Source: Paenarthrobacter aurescens TC1 (lineage in GTDB: Bacteria > Actinomycetota > Actinomycetes > Actinomycetales > Micrococcaceae). From it: a stretch of DNA of 64,000 nucleotides. Of the stretch, positions 24,563 to 31,732 are shown one piece after another. The stretch is taken from NCBI GenBank assembly GCA_000014925.1, contig CP000474.1, positions 3,596,001 to 3,660,000 of the forward strand. Direction: 5' to 3'. Position 1 is the first letter of the stretch. Every line of letters begins with the position of its first letter. The notes below the pieces were generated by a model that was given only the letters and a program-made list of their open reading frames with translations, ran no database searches and was not told the origin of the DNA. The translations under genes and the position numbers were made by a program.

Positions 24563-24817
24563 TCAGCCCTCCAGGACTTTCTTCAGGGTGCGGGTGAGCC
24601 GTTCCTCGTCGATCTTCCAGAAATCGCGCTGGATGCCGTTGACCAGCACCACTGGAATCTCCTCTGCGAAGCGCTCCTGCAGTTGGGGGTCGCCGTCGAT
24701 CTTCTGTTCGGTCCACCCCACGCCAAGGCCTTTCGTGACACGCTCGACGGCGGCACGCGCCTCCGTGCAGAGGTGACAGTCAGCTTTGGTGAGGAGGACG
24801 ACGTCGGGAATTGCCAT
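24563..24817 (-). CDS. Glutaredoxin family protein
   Basis: This 84-residue thioredoxin-fold protein has a CHLC active site (LLTKADCHLCTEAR, residues 8-21) and a cis-Pro segment (EEIPVVLVNG). It is the DUF836-like glutaredoxin type often found just upstream of rex in actinobacteria. It is probably co-transcribed with or functionally linked to redox sensing, although rex has its own promoter. Confidence 0.88.
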   Translation of the reverse strand: MAIPDVVLLTKADCHLCTEARAAVERVTKGLGVGWTEQKIDGDPQLQERFAEEIPVVLVNGIQRDFWKIDEERLTRTLKKVLEG

Positions 24818-24841
24818 GTCTCAAAGGTAACCGCCCCACCG

Positions 24842-24892
24842 ACCCTCTCTCACATCCCACCCCCTTCCCGGCAACCCTCTCTCACATCCCAC
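24842..24892. repeat. Two copies of the 32-bp repeat family (direct)
   Basis: ACCCTCTCTCACATCCCAC occurs at 24842-24860 and 24874-24892, spaced exactly 32 bp, between the glutaredoxin and HAD genes. The same core forms the larger arrays at 25817 and (reversed) 28208. Confidence 0.85.
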
Positions 24893-24942
24893 CCCTTTCG
24901 GCGCTCTCCCGTGCGTTCCCGACGCGGGCCCCGGCGATTGAC

Positions 24943-24948
24943 TAGACT
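24943..24948 (+). promoter_or_regulatory. Candidate -10 box (TAGACT), leaderless
   Basis: TAGACT lies 6 nt before the ATG at 24955, as at menB and the PLDc_N gene. Confidence 0.5.
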
Positions 24949-24954
24949 CAAGGC

Positions 24955-25818
24955 ATGCCCGAGGAGAAGAACGCCGCCGTGGTCGCAGATGCCTTGGTGC
25001 AGAAGGACACCGTGCAGAAGGACGCGGCGAAAAAGGACATCGCGCAGAAGCACGCTGGCGAAGCCGCATTCTTCGACGTCGACAATACGTTGATGAAGGG
25101 TGCCAGCCTCTTCCACGTGGCGCGCAAAATGTATGAACGAAAAGCGTTCACGCTTTCCCAGGCCGCCGGGTTCGCCTGGAAGCAGTTCAAGTTCGTCATG
25201 CGCGGCGAGAACATGGAAGACGTCCACTCGGTGCGCGACTCTGCACTGACCCTTGCTGCCGGCATTACCGTGGCTGACATCAAAGCCTTGGGCGAAGAGG
25301 TCTATGACGAAATGATCGAGTCGAGGATCTGGCCGGGAACCAAAGCGCTGGCAGAACAACACCTTCGGGTCGGCCGGAAGGTGTGGCTCGTGACGGCCAC
25401 ACCCATCGAGGTCGCCACTGTTATTTCCACCCGGCTCGGCCTGACAGGCGCTTTGGGAACCGTGGGCGAGGTGGACGAAGGCGTGTACACAGGGAAGCTC
25501 GTGGGCGACATCCTGCACGGACCTGCAAAGGCAATTGCGGTCCAACTCGTGGCCGATCGAGAGGGTCTGGATCTGGACCACTGCTGGGCCTACAGTGACT
25601 CCGCCAACGACATTCCTTTGCTCACCATGGTGGGTCATCCCGTGGTCATCAACCCGGATTCAAAGCTGCGGCGGCACGCCCGTGAGAACAACTGGCCGGT
25701 TTACGATTTCCGCTCGGGACGCCGTGCGGCAACCCTTGGCCTCAAAGCCGCCACAGTCGGCGGAGCTGTGTATGGTTTGTGGCGCGGATTCTCGAAGTTC
25801 CGCGGCCCCCGCGTCTAA
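24955..25818 (+). CDS. HAD-IB family phosphatase (SerB-like)
   Basis: The 287-residue protein has HAD motif I FFDVDNTLMKG (residues 38-48), motif II VTATPIEVA, and motifs III/IV with Lys and YSDSANDIPLL. Residues 1-35 are a charged extension (VQKDTVQKDAAKKD repeats), and residues 265-287 form an amphipathic or membrane-associated C-terminus. Family members dephosphorylate phosphoserine or small phosphate esters; actinobacterial copies with this tail are sometimes linked to lysophosphatidic acid phosphatase. The exact substrate is unknown. Its stop codon lies in the first unit of a 32-bp array. Confidence 0.88.
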   Translation: MPEEKNAAVVADALVQKDTVQKDAAKKDIAQKHAGEAAFFDVDNTLMKGASLFHVARKMYERKAFTLSQAAGFAWKQFKFVMRGENMEDVHSVRDSALTLAAGITVADIKALGEEVYDEMIESRIWPGTKALAEQHLRVGRKVWLVTATPIEVATVISTRLGLTGALGTVGEVDEGVYTGKLVGDILHGPAKAIAVQLVADREGLDLDHCWAYSDSANDIPLLTMVGHPVVINPDSKLRRHARENNWPVYDFRSGRRAATLGLKAATVGGAVYGLWRGFSKFRGPRV

Positions 25819-25938
25819 CCCTCTCTCACATCCCTCGGGCTTGAGCCCAACCCTCTCTCACATCCCACGGGCTTGACCCCAACCCTCTCTCACATCCCAC
25901 GGGCTTGACCCCAACCCTCTCTCACATCCCACTTGGGC
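25817..25938. repeat. Four-copy 32-bp tandem array (plus orientation)
   Basis: Units start at 25817, 25849, 25881 and 25913. Each contains AACCCTCTCTCACATCCC followed by a 14-bp segment resembling ACGGGCTTGACCCC. Spacer sequence repeats with the unit, so this is not CRISPR. The core is inverted relative to the array at 28208. Confidence 0.92.
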
Positions 25939-26763
25939 CATAACAAGCCTGTGGATAACTTTCGATGGCTTTAGCATTTCTGGGCAAGAATGCCGGTATG
26001 CAAAATGCCACTGCTCTTCCTCCCCGACTGACCGCCGGCCCGTTCACCTTGGACGAGGCGGAGGCTGCGGGCCTTAGTCAGTCCTACCTCTGGAATCGCA
26101 TCAAGGTCGATGGAGTTAGCCGGGGTATTTACCGGCCTTCCGATTGGAATTTCGAGCTTTCTGCGGCTGCCCGATCGCTGTCGGTTGTAAGTCCCGGCGC
26201 TTGGATTTCCCATGTGACGGCCGCCAGGCTCCATGGTGCATGCCTGCCGCCCTGGCTGGCGGATTCCAATGAATTGCATCTGAGCAAGCCGAGGCACCTG
26301 CCGTCAGTGCGGCGCAAGGGAGTGATCGGACACACGGTAGTGGCCTTCGACGACGAGGTCGAGTATGTCCAAGGCATCAGGATGAGCACACGGTCGCGGA
26401 CTTGGTTGGATCTCGCGCGACGCCTGCCCGTCCCTGAGCTCGTCTGCATGGGTGATGAACTCATACGCATGCCCCGGCCGAACTTCGAAGGACGCGACAA
26501 GCCGTTCACGTCGCTGGAGGCTCTTCGCAAAATGATTGGCAGGCACAAGAATCTGCAAGGCGTGGTTCGGGCACGAGAAGCTCTCGACCTCATGCGGGTT
26601 GGCGCCGATTCTGCGCCCGAGTCGCTGCTCCGGCTGGCGATGTTGGACGCCGGCATCCCAGAACCGGAGCTGCAAGTGCAACTCCGGCCAAACGATCCGT
26701 TCTCCCCGTCCGCGGATCTGGGCTACCGTGATCGGCGAGTAGCCATGCAGTACGACGGCGATC

Positions 26764-26767
26764 ATCA
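26764..26767. repeat. Target-site duplication (ATCA), left copy
   Basis: ATCA directly precedes the IS left end; the partner copy is 28025-28028. Confidence 0.85.
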
Positions 26768-26847
26768 TGGTTGGGTCCCCGTGTAGGAGTCCGGTGACTA
26801 TGTGAGTTTCGTGTCCGAGAATGGACGCAGGAGGAAATTCACTAGTT

Positions 26848-27126
26848 ATGGCACGTAGGCATACCCCCGAGCAGGTCATCGCGAAGGTCCGGCAGGGCCA
26901 GAAAATGCTCAATGAAGGACGGCCCCTCATCGAGGTCGTCAAGGAACTGCAGGTCACCGAGGCGACCTGGTACCGGTGGCTGAACCAGTACGGGTCCGAG
27001 AAGAACGCCGAGGCGACGAAACGGACCAAGGAGCTCGAGAAGGAGAACGCGAGGCTCAAGCGGCTGCTGGCCGAGAAAGAGCTAGCCATCGACATCCTGA
27101 ACGAGGTGGCCAAGGGAAAATTCTGA
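26848..27126 (+). CDS. IS3-family transposase OrfA
   Basis: This 92-residue helix-turn-helix protein (MARRHTPEQVIAKVRQGQKM, then ELQVTEATWYRWLNQYG) is followed by a leucine-zipper-like coiled coil (ELEKENARLKRLLAEKELAIDIL). It binds the IS ends. AGGAGG lies upstream; an ATG at 26821 is a possible alternative. The slippery heptamer GGGAAAA at 27114-27120 sits just before its TGA, so a -1 shift would fuse it to OrfB. Confidence 0.92.
   Translation: MARRHTPEQVIAKVRQGQKMLNEGRPLIEVVKELQVTEATWYRWLNQYGSEKNAEATKRTKELEKENARLKRLLAEKELAIDILNEVAKGKF
27114..27120 (+). promoter_or_regulatory. Programmed -1 frameshift heptamer (G GGA AAA)
   Basis: GGGAAAA is placed in the OrfA frame as G GGA AAA, the canonical X XXY YYZ arrangement. 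It lies 3 nt before the OrfA stop codon at 27124. OrfB is in the -1 frame relative to OrfA. Confidence 0.75.
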
Positions 27127-27155
27127 GCCCCGAACCACGCCGCCGTGCCGTGCGC

Positions 27156-27995
27156 ATGGCGATGGAGAAGTTCGGGGCGTCGGAACGCTTTGCCTGCAAA
27201 GTGCTGGGGCAGAACCGCTCCGCCCTGCGCAAGAAGAAACCCGAAATGAGTTTCGAGGAAACACGGCTGCGCGCTGACCTGCGGGCAGTCGCGCAGAAAC
27301 ACCCGGCGTGGGGCTGGAAGAAGGCCCGCTGGCACCTGCGTGCCCAGCCGCAGTGGCAGGACGTGGCGCTGAACAAGAAGCGGGTACGCCGGCTCTGGCG
27401 CGACGAGGGACTGGTTTGTAAACCCAAGCCGAAGAAGAAGCGCCGGACCGGCCCGGACGCCGGGGAACAGAAGCGCCTGAAAGCCGAATACCCGATGCAC
27501 GTGATCAGCTTCGACTTCCAGTCCGACGTCACCTCCTGCGGGCGCCACATCCGCTTCTTCAACGTCATCGACGAATGCACCCGCACGGCGCTGGCGATCG
27601 TGCCGCGGCGCTCGTTCAAGGCTTCCGACGTGGTCGCCGTGCTGGAGAACATCATCGCCGAAACCGGTATCGAACCGGCGTACGTGCGCTGCGACAACGG
27701 ACCGGAATTCACCGCCGCCGCACTGATCGAATGGTGCAGCACAGCCGGTGTGAAGACCGCGTTCATCGACCCGGGATCGCCCTGGCAGAACGGGTTCATC
27801 GAATCATTCAACGCCCAATTCAGAAGGGAACAACTCTCCGGAGAAATCATCGACACCATGGCCGAAGCAAAGTACTTGGCCGACGAATGGAAAGACATCT
27901 ACAATCATGAACGGCCCCACGGATCCCTGGATGGAATGACACCATCCAACTACTGGAATCAGTGGACCGCAGACCACCAATCAGCTATCGCATAG
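27156..27995 (+). CDS. IS3-family transposase OrfB (DDE integrase domain)
   Basis: The open frame begins upstream of the OrfA stop, so the active product is probably the OrfAB fusion; the ATG at 27156 marks an independent start. It has an HTH_21-like region (WGWKKARWHLRAQP), then the rve core with D in ISFDFQSD, D in RCDNGPEF and E in GFIESFN, and the ending YNHERPHGSLDGMTPSNYW. All three DDE residues are present. It reads through to a natural stop 29 bp before the IS right end. Confidence 0.94.
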   Translation: MAMEKFGASERFACKVLGQNRSALRKKKPEMSFEETRLRADLRAVAQKHPAWGWKKARWHLRAQPQWQDVALNKKRVRRLWRDEGLVCKPKPKKKRRTGPDAGEQKRLKAEYPMHVISFDFQSDVTSCGRHIRFFNVIDECTRTALAIVPRRSFKASDVVAVLENIIAETGIEPAYVRCDNGPEFTAAALIEWCSTAGVKTAFIDPGSPWQNGFIESFNAQFRREQLSGEIIDTMAEAKYLADEWKDIYNHERPHGSLDGMTPSNYWNQWTADHQSAIA

Positions 27996-28024
27996 CCGCT
28001 GGACTGCTAAAGGGGGCCCAATCA

Positions 28025-28028
28025 ATCA
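28025..28028. repeat. Target-site duplication (ATCA), right copy
   Basis: ATCA follows the IS right end and matches 26764-26767. Confidence 0.85.
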
Positions 28029-28207
28029 CCTTGAGCAGGAACAGATACTTCGCGATCGGCGACGTGACAAATCATTTGAAGCAGCCGGCTGGACGGTCCT
28101 CAAATTCGGCAAGGACGACCTAGCCGACAACTTTTCGTCCGCCATCCAAAAGATTAAGAGGGCCCTGCGGGTCGCATGGCGGGATCCTGCAGTCAGTTCG
28201 GGCTTTT

Positions 28208-28332
28208 CCCGAGGGACCTGAGAGAGCGATCACCCCAAACCCGAGGGACCTGAGAGAGGGACGACCCCAAACCCGAGGGACCTGAGAGAGGGACGACCCC
28301 AAACCCGAGGGACCTGAGAGAGGGTTGGGATG
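28208..28332. repeat. Four-copy 32-bp tandem array (inverted orientation)
   Basis: Units start at 28208, 28240, 28272 and 28304. The core GGGACCTGAGAGAGGG is the reverse complement of the CCCTCTCTCA core of the 25817 array, with the same 32-bp period. The first unit provides the stop codon of the DUF559 gene. The array lies just beyond the end of the convergent bS22 gene. Confidence 0.9.
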
Positions 28333-28387
28333 CAAAAATGCCCGCCACCTCGAGAGGCAACGGGCATTCACGCTTGATGAAGTATCT

Positions 28388-28486
28388 CTACTTCTTATTG
28401 CGGCGCTGGTGGCGAGTCTTGCGAAGCAGCTTGCGGTGCTTCTTCTTGGCCATACGCTTGCGGCGCTTCTTAATAACTGAACCCAC
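28388..28486 (-). CDS. Small ribosomal protein bS22 (AURKAIP1/COX24 domain)
   Basis: This is a 32-residue, extremely basic peptide starting at GTG: MGSVIKKRRKRMAKKKHRKL, then a C-terminal TRHQRRNKK. It matches the actinobacterial small-subunit protein bS22 (Rv0500B in M. tuberculosis), which was recognised only in structures of mycobacterial ribosomes. AAGGAA lies 5 nt before the GTG. It is too short for most gene callers. The BldC-like gene lies directly upstream, as Rv0500A does in mycobacteria. Confidence 0.92.
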   Translation of the reverse strand: MGSVIKKRRKRMAKKKHRKLLRKTRHQRRNKK

Positions 28487-28650
28487 GAAAGTTCCTTACA
28501 AACTAGAAGTTCCTGTCTGTTGGAACAGATCCGCGGAAGCAGACAGTACAACTGACAGATTCTTACATTGACGTAAAACGTTCCTTAACAGAGTACCGCT
28601 TCAAAGGGGCACCCCATGACCACCGTCCGCGGGACGGACCCCGGCTGGCC

Positions 28651-28863
28651 TCAGGCGGTCTCGGATTGCCCGTCCACCACAGCACCTTTGAGGTATTGGG
28701 CAACAGCTTCTTCAGGAACCCGGAAGGAACGGCCGAACCTTACGGCGGGCATTTCCCCTGAGTGGACCAGGCGATACACAGTCATTTTGGAAACACGCAG
28801 GACGTCGGCCACTTCGGCCACCGTCATGAAACGCGCATTCGAGAAGTTAGTCTCCGCGGACAT
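28651..28863 (-). CDS. BldC-like / excisionase-family helix-turn-helix protein
   Basis: This is a 70-residue MerR-type winged helix (FMTVAEVADVLRVSKMTVYR, then VHSGEMPAVRFGRSFRVPEE) typical of actinobacterial BldC and Rv0500A. BldC proteins bind direct repeats cooperatively and control development or stress genes. The ATG at 28863 is chosen because it begins the conserved fold, with GGAA upstream, although the frame extends to 29115. It lies 164 bp upstream of the bS22 gene. Confidence 0.9.
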   Translation of the reverse strand: MSAETNFSNARFMTVAEVADVLRVSKMTVYRLVHSGEMPAVRFGRSFRVPEEAVAQYLKGAVVDGQSETA

Positions 28864-29032
28864 TTCCCATATTCCTTTGCTCTCAGACAGTAGGACACCC
28901 CCAGTGGAACGGTGTGCCGATGCTGAGCCATCAAACAACCATGTGCTAGATACTCTAGAGGCTGATGGGGCCAATGTGAAAGAGCTCCCAGCAACTTTGG
29001 AGGCCCGGGTAAGCCCCGGTCCCGCCCGTTTC

Positions 29033-29086
29033 GTGGGTTCCCTGCGCGTCGTGCCGTGGGCACGGCATGATGCGCAGGGAACCCAC
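29033..29086 (-). terminator. Terminator hairpin of the DAHP synthase gene
   Basis: A 15-bp perfect outer stem (GTGGGTTCCCTGCGC with its complement) encloses a further GTGCC/GGCAC stem, and starts 9 bp beyond the gene's stop codon. Confidence 0.85.
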
Positions 29087-29095
29087 TCAGCGGAT

Positions 29096-30244
29096 CTACG
29101 CCGTAACCACCGCACGGCGCTTCCGGGCCGACGCTGCGAGCTGCTCCAACACCGAGGCCGTGACGTCCCACTCCATGCAGGCGTCCGTGACGCTCTGGCC
29201 GTACACGAGCTCCTGCTCCCCGGAAAGCTGCTCGGCCACGTCGAGGTTCTGCGCGCCGCCCACCAGGAAGCTCTCCAGCATCACGCCGGCAATCGGCGAG
29301 GAAGAACCAGCTTCGAGCTGTGCGCCAATTTCCAAGGCAACCTCGGCCTGGCGGTGATGGCTCTTGCCGCTGTTGGCGTGGCTGGCGTCCACGATCAAGC
29401 GCGGGTTCAGGCCCTTGGCAGCAAGCTTGGCGGAAGCGGCTGCGACATCTGCAGCAGAGTAGTTGGGTCCCTTGCGTCCACCGCGGAGGATCACGTGGGT
29501 GTCCGGGTTGCCGGACGTCGCTACGAGAGCAGCGCGGCCGTCGTCGTCGATTCCCAGGAAGGCTTGCTCAGCGGCGGAGGCGCCGCAAGCGTCGATGGCC
29601 ACTTGGAGATCACCGTCGGTGCCGTTCTTGAAGCCGATGGGCATGGACAGCCCGGATGCGAGCTGGCGGTGGATCTGGCTTTCGGTGGTGCGGGCGCCGA
29701 TCGCGCCCCAAGAGACGAGGTCCGCCATGTACTGCGGGCTGATGGGTTCAAGGAACTCGGTGGCCGTGGGCAGACCCAACGCGGTGACCTGCTTCAGGAA
29801 GCCGCGGGCCGCGCGCAGGCCAGCGGCGATGTCGTGGCTGCCGTCCAGGTGGGGATCGTTGATGAGGCCCTTCCAGCCAACGGTTGTGCGCGGCTTCTCG
29901 AAGTAGGTCCGCATGACGACCAGCAGGTCCTCCTTGTGCTTCTCCGCCTGGCTGACCAACCGGCGGGCGTATTCGAGGCCGGCCTTGGGGTCGTGGATGG
30001 AGCACGGGCCCACGATCACCAGAACGCGATCGTCTACCCCGTCCATGATGGCGCGGACCTGATCGCGGCCGCGGTCGACGACGGCAGCTGAGCGGGCATC
30101 CAGCGGCAACTCGGCGATGAGGTCCTGCGGGGCCGGAAGTGGCTCGAAGCGTGCAACCCGCAGGTTGGAGGTAGCGGGCTGTGCTGCGTCCGCGGCGGTA
30201 GCGGAGTGGAGCGATTCAGTGGGTTCTGCGGCGATGCTGGTCAT
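29096..30244 (-). CDS. aroG: 3-deoxy-7-phosphoheptulonate synthase, class I
   Basis: The enzyme makes DAHP from phosphoenolpyruvate and erythrose 4-phosphate, the first step of the shikimate pathway. The 382-residue protein shows VIVGPCSIHDPKAGLEYA, MRTYFEKPRTTVGWKGLINDP, TATEFLEPISPQY, GARTTESQIHR, IGFKNGTDGD and the metal-binding DASHANSGK segment of class Ia (AroFGH) enzymes. Residues 1-30 are a variable extension. The ATG at 30244 follows AGGA. A ribosome-mediated attenuator (leader peptide 30359-30418 and hairpins) lies upstream, so expression probably follows aromatic amino acid supply. Confidence 0.95.
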   Translation of the reverse strand: MTSIAAEPTESLHSATAADAAQPATSNLRVARFEPLPAPQDLIAELPLDARSAAVVDRGRDQVRAIMDGVDDRVLVIVGPCSIHDPKAGLEYARRLVSQAEKHKEDLLVVMRTYFEKPRTTVGWKGLINDPHLDGSHDIAAGLRAARGFLKQVTALGLPTATEFLEPISPQYMADLVSWGAIGARTTESQIHRQLASGLSMPIGFKNGTDGDLQVAIDACGASAAEQAFLGIDDDGRAALVATSGNPDTHVILRGGRKGPNYSAADVAAASAKLAAKGLNPRLIVDASHANSGKSHHRQAEVALEIGAQLEAGSSSPIAGVMLESFLVGGAQNLDVAEQLSGEQELVYGQSVTDACMEWDVTASVLEQLAASARKRRAVVTA

Positions 30245-30305
30245 TTCTGGGTCCTGTTCCGGGATGCGGAGCGGGCCCCTTTTCAGAACCCGCCGGATAT
30301 GGCGA

Positions 30306-30329
30306 AGGGCAGAGAATAATCTCTGCCCT
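30306..30329 (-). promoter_or_regulatory. Attenuator hairpin in the aroG leader
   Basis: AGGGCAGAGA and its complement form a perfect 10-bp stem with a 4-nt loop, 62 bp before the aroG start. The upstream side abuts CAGAGCCAA, which can pair instead with TTGGCTCTG inside the leader-peptide reading frame (30331-30339 with 30380-30388). The segments are thus arranged as mutually exclusive stems. A run of T is not seen after the stem. Confidence 0.65.
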
Positions 30330-30358
30330 GTTGGCTCTGAAGGAAAGTTGGATGCGTG

Positions 30359-30418
30359 TCAGTTAGACGCGGGCCCCTCCAGAGCCAACGAAAAATACGC
30401 ATACCAACGCTTAGTCAT
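30359..30418 (-). CDS. Leader peptide of aroG (aromatic-rich, 19 residues)
   Basis: The peptide is MTKRWYAYFSLALEGPASN, containing W, Y, Y and F within five residues. Stalling at these codons when charged aromatic tRNAs are scarce would shift the downstream RNA pairing. Its last codons overlap the RNA strand that pairs with the segment next to the hairpin at 30306. It lies 114 bp upstream of the DAHP synthase start. Translation is inferred from composition, position and pairing, as in trp-type attenuators. Confidence 0.75.
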   Translation of the reverse strand: MTKRWYAYFSLALEGPASN

Positions 30419-30464
30419 AGCCACACCATAACCGCGGTTCTTCACCGCGGGCAAATCGCGTCCA

Positions 30465-31472
30465 TCAAGATGACAGGAGTTTGCGCAGGAACTGCAACTG
30501 CTTGATCCAGTGGTGCTCTTGGCCGCCCTCGTGGTTGTTGAAGCGGTACACCTCGATGTCCTTCTCAACCCCGCCAAAGCCTGTGCCGTAGTTGTTGAAG
30601 CTTGCGAACACCGTTGATGGAGGGCAGATATCGTCCATCTGCGCAGCCGAGAACAGCGCCGGCACTGTGGCGTTGCGGCCGAGGTGGACGCCGTCGAAGT
30701 AGTTCAGCACTGCCAGCATGGGCTCATACCTTTCCCGGTGCCGGCCCAGGAACCCGGCAATCTCGGGGTACGGACCACGCGGGGCGATGTCGATCGCGCG
30801 AGGGAAGTCCTGCAGGAACGGGACATCGGGCAGCGCGGCGATGACGCCGTCGAGCCTTCCAGCCGTCAGCCCGGCAGCAGCAACAGTGATGCCGCCACCC
30901 TGGCTAACGCCGGCCAGCACCACCTTGGAAGGGTCGACGGCGGCATGGCTCTGTGCCGCTTCTACCGCACGGAAGGCGTCCACGTAGACCCGTCGGAAGT
31001 AGTAATTGTCCTGGTGATCAGCGCCTCGCGTCATGAGGCCGGCGTAGTTAATCCCACCGGCCGACGGGTGTGGATCCGGGGTGTCTCCGGAAACGCCGCC
31101 GTAGCCCTGCCCGCGCGTGTCCATGATGAAGTGCGCGTAACCGGCTTGGGCCCAGCGGGTGTTCTGGTTGACCAGGCCGCGCCCTCCGGAGTAACCGATG
31201 TATTCCACAACTACGGGAAGCTGCTCCCCCGGCTCGAGCTGCGAGGGTACGTGCAGCCATCCCTTGATGCGGTCTCCCCCAAAGCCGGAGAACGTGACAT
31301 CGAAGGTGTTGATTACGGTGAGGTAGTTGTCCACGGGCTCAAAGACAACGTCCAACGGCAAGGCTCGGGCCTCGGTGATGGTCCGGTCCCAGAACTCTTC
31401 AAGGTCGGCTGGTACCGCGGCGTTGGAGGTGTAGTTGCGGAGCTGATCAAGGGGAAGGTCAAAAAGGGGCAT
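30465..31472 (-). CDS. Acetylxylan esterase / cephalosporin-C deacetylase family (CE7-like)
   Basis: The 335-residue alpha/beta hydrolase has the CE7 signatures MDTRGQGYGG, the nucleophile motif GVSQGGG (Ser190), Asp in AAQMDDICPPST and His in NNHEGGQEH. CE7 enzymes remove acetyl groups from short xylo-oligosaccharides and related sugars in the cytoplasm. It is divergent from the Gfo/Idh-DUF6807 gene, with a LacI-type operator (31628-31643) between them, so it likely belongs to the sugar regulon. Confidence 0.92.
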   Translation of the reverse strand: MPLFDLPLDQLRNYTSNAAVPADLEEFWDRTITEARALPLDVVFEPVDNYLTVINTFDVTFSGFGGDRIKGWLHVPSQLEPGEQLPVVVEYIGYSGGRGLVNQNTRWAQAGYAHFIMDTRGQGYGGVSGDTPDPHPSAGGINYAGLMTRGADHQDNYYFRRVYVDAFRAVEAAQSHAAVDPSKVVLAGVSQGGGITVAAAGLTAGRLDGVIAALPDVPFLQDFPRAIDIAPRGPYPEIAGFLGRHRERYEPMLAVLNYFDGVHLGRNATVPALFSAAQMDDICPPSTVFASFNNYGTGFGGVEKDIEVYRFNNHEGGQEHHWIKQLQFLRKLLSS

Positions 31473-31627
31473 GGTCCGTTCCGGTTCAGGTGGGTCTTAC
31501 TGGGCTGATTCAGGCGCTGCGGGTTGTTCTGGTAGAGGACATCCTACGTCATCACAGGTTTTCGGCCTGGCTGGTTTGAATCGTTACATTTTGAAGTCAG
31601 TCGAGCTAAACTAAACGTATTCGTCCC

Positions 31628-31643
31628 GGGAAAGCGCTTGCTC
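31628..31643. promoter_or_regulatory. LacI-type operator 1
   Basis: GGGAAAGCGCTTGCTC is centred on CG and shares the AAAGCG/CTT core with the other five sites. It lies in the 260-bp divergent region between the CE7 esterase and the Gfo/Idh-DUF6807 gene. Confidence 0.6.
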
Positions 31644-31732
31644 AGGTGTAGCCTAAACCCGCCCGAACACTTTTGTGAAGACCCAGACGACGGCGTCACG
31701 CGCCATCGTTGCCGCGCCACCCGAGGAGAGCC

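Larger units (their letters stand above)
26768..28024 (+). mobile_element. IS3-family insertion sequence, 1257 bp, complete
   Basis: The ends are imperfect inverted repeats: TGGTTGGGTCCCC on the left and, read inward from the right, TGATTGGGCCCCC, extending with gaps to about 33 bp. The element is flanked by 4-bp ATCA duplications and carries an OrfA/OrfB transposase pair with a programmed -1 frameshift site. Ends, TSD and open frames are all intact, so the insertion appears recent and possibly still mobile. Confidence 0.93.
25965..28221 (+). pseudogene. DUF559-type (Vsr-like) endonuclease-domain gene split by an IS3-family element
   Basis: The 5' part (25965 or ATG 25998 to 26767) encodes an N-terminal AbiEi-like winged-helix region and the start of a DUF559 nuclease fold ending RRVAMQYDGDHH. 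The 3' part (28025-28221) continues in frame with LEQEQILRDRRRDKSFEAAGW, then TVLKFGKDDL, and a stop at 28219. Removing the IS and one ATCA copy restores a continuous reading frame of about 330 residues with the PD-(D/E)XK-like core. Function of intact relatives is unknown. The interruption after the catalytic region probably inactivates it. The final Gly-Thr codons and stop lie in repeat sequence. Confidence 0.88.

Noticed and set aside
25817..25938. CRISPR array
   Set aside because: Repeat units are contiguous with no unique spacers, only four copies occur, and no cas genes are present.
26304..27548. 414-codon minus-strand open frame across the IS junction
   Set aside because: It spans the IS left end and is antisense to the transposase; it has no family motif.
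28623..28637. Hairpin CCGTCC-GCG-GGACGG downstream of the BldC-like gene as a terminator
   Set aside because: The 6-bp stem has no T-tract and a 3-nt loop; too weak to list as a feature.
28616..30091. 491-codon plus-strand open frame
   Set aside because: It is antisense to the BldC-like and DAHP synthase genes, which have clear motifs and a terminator on the minus strand.
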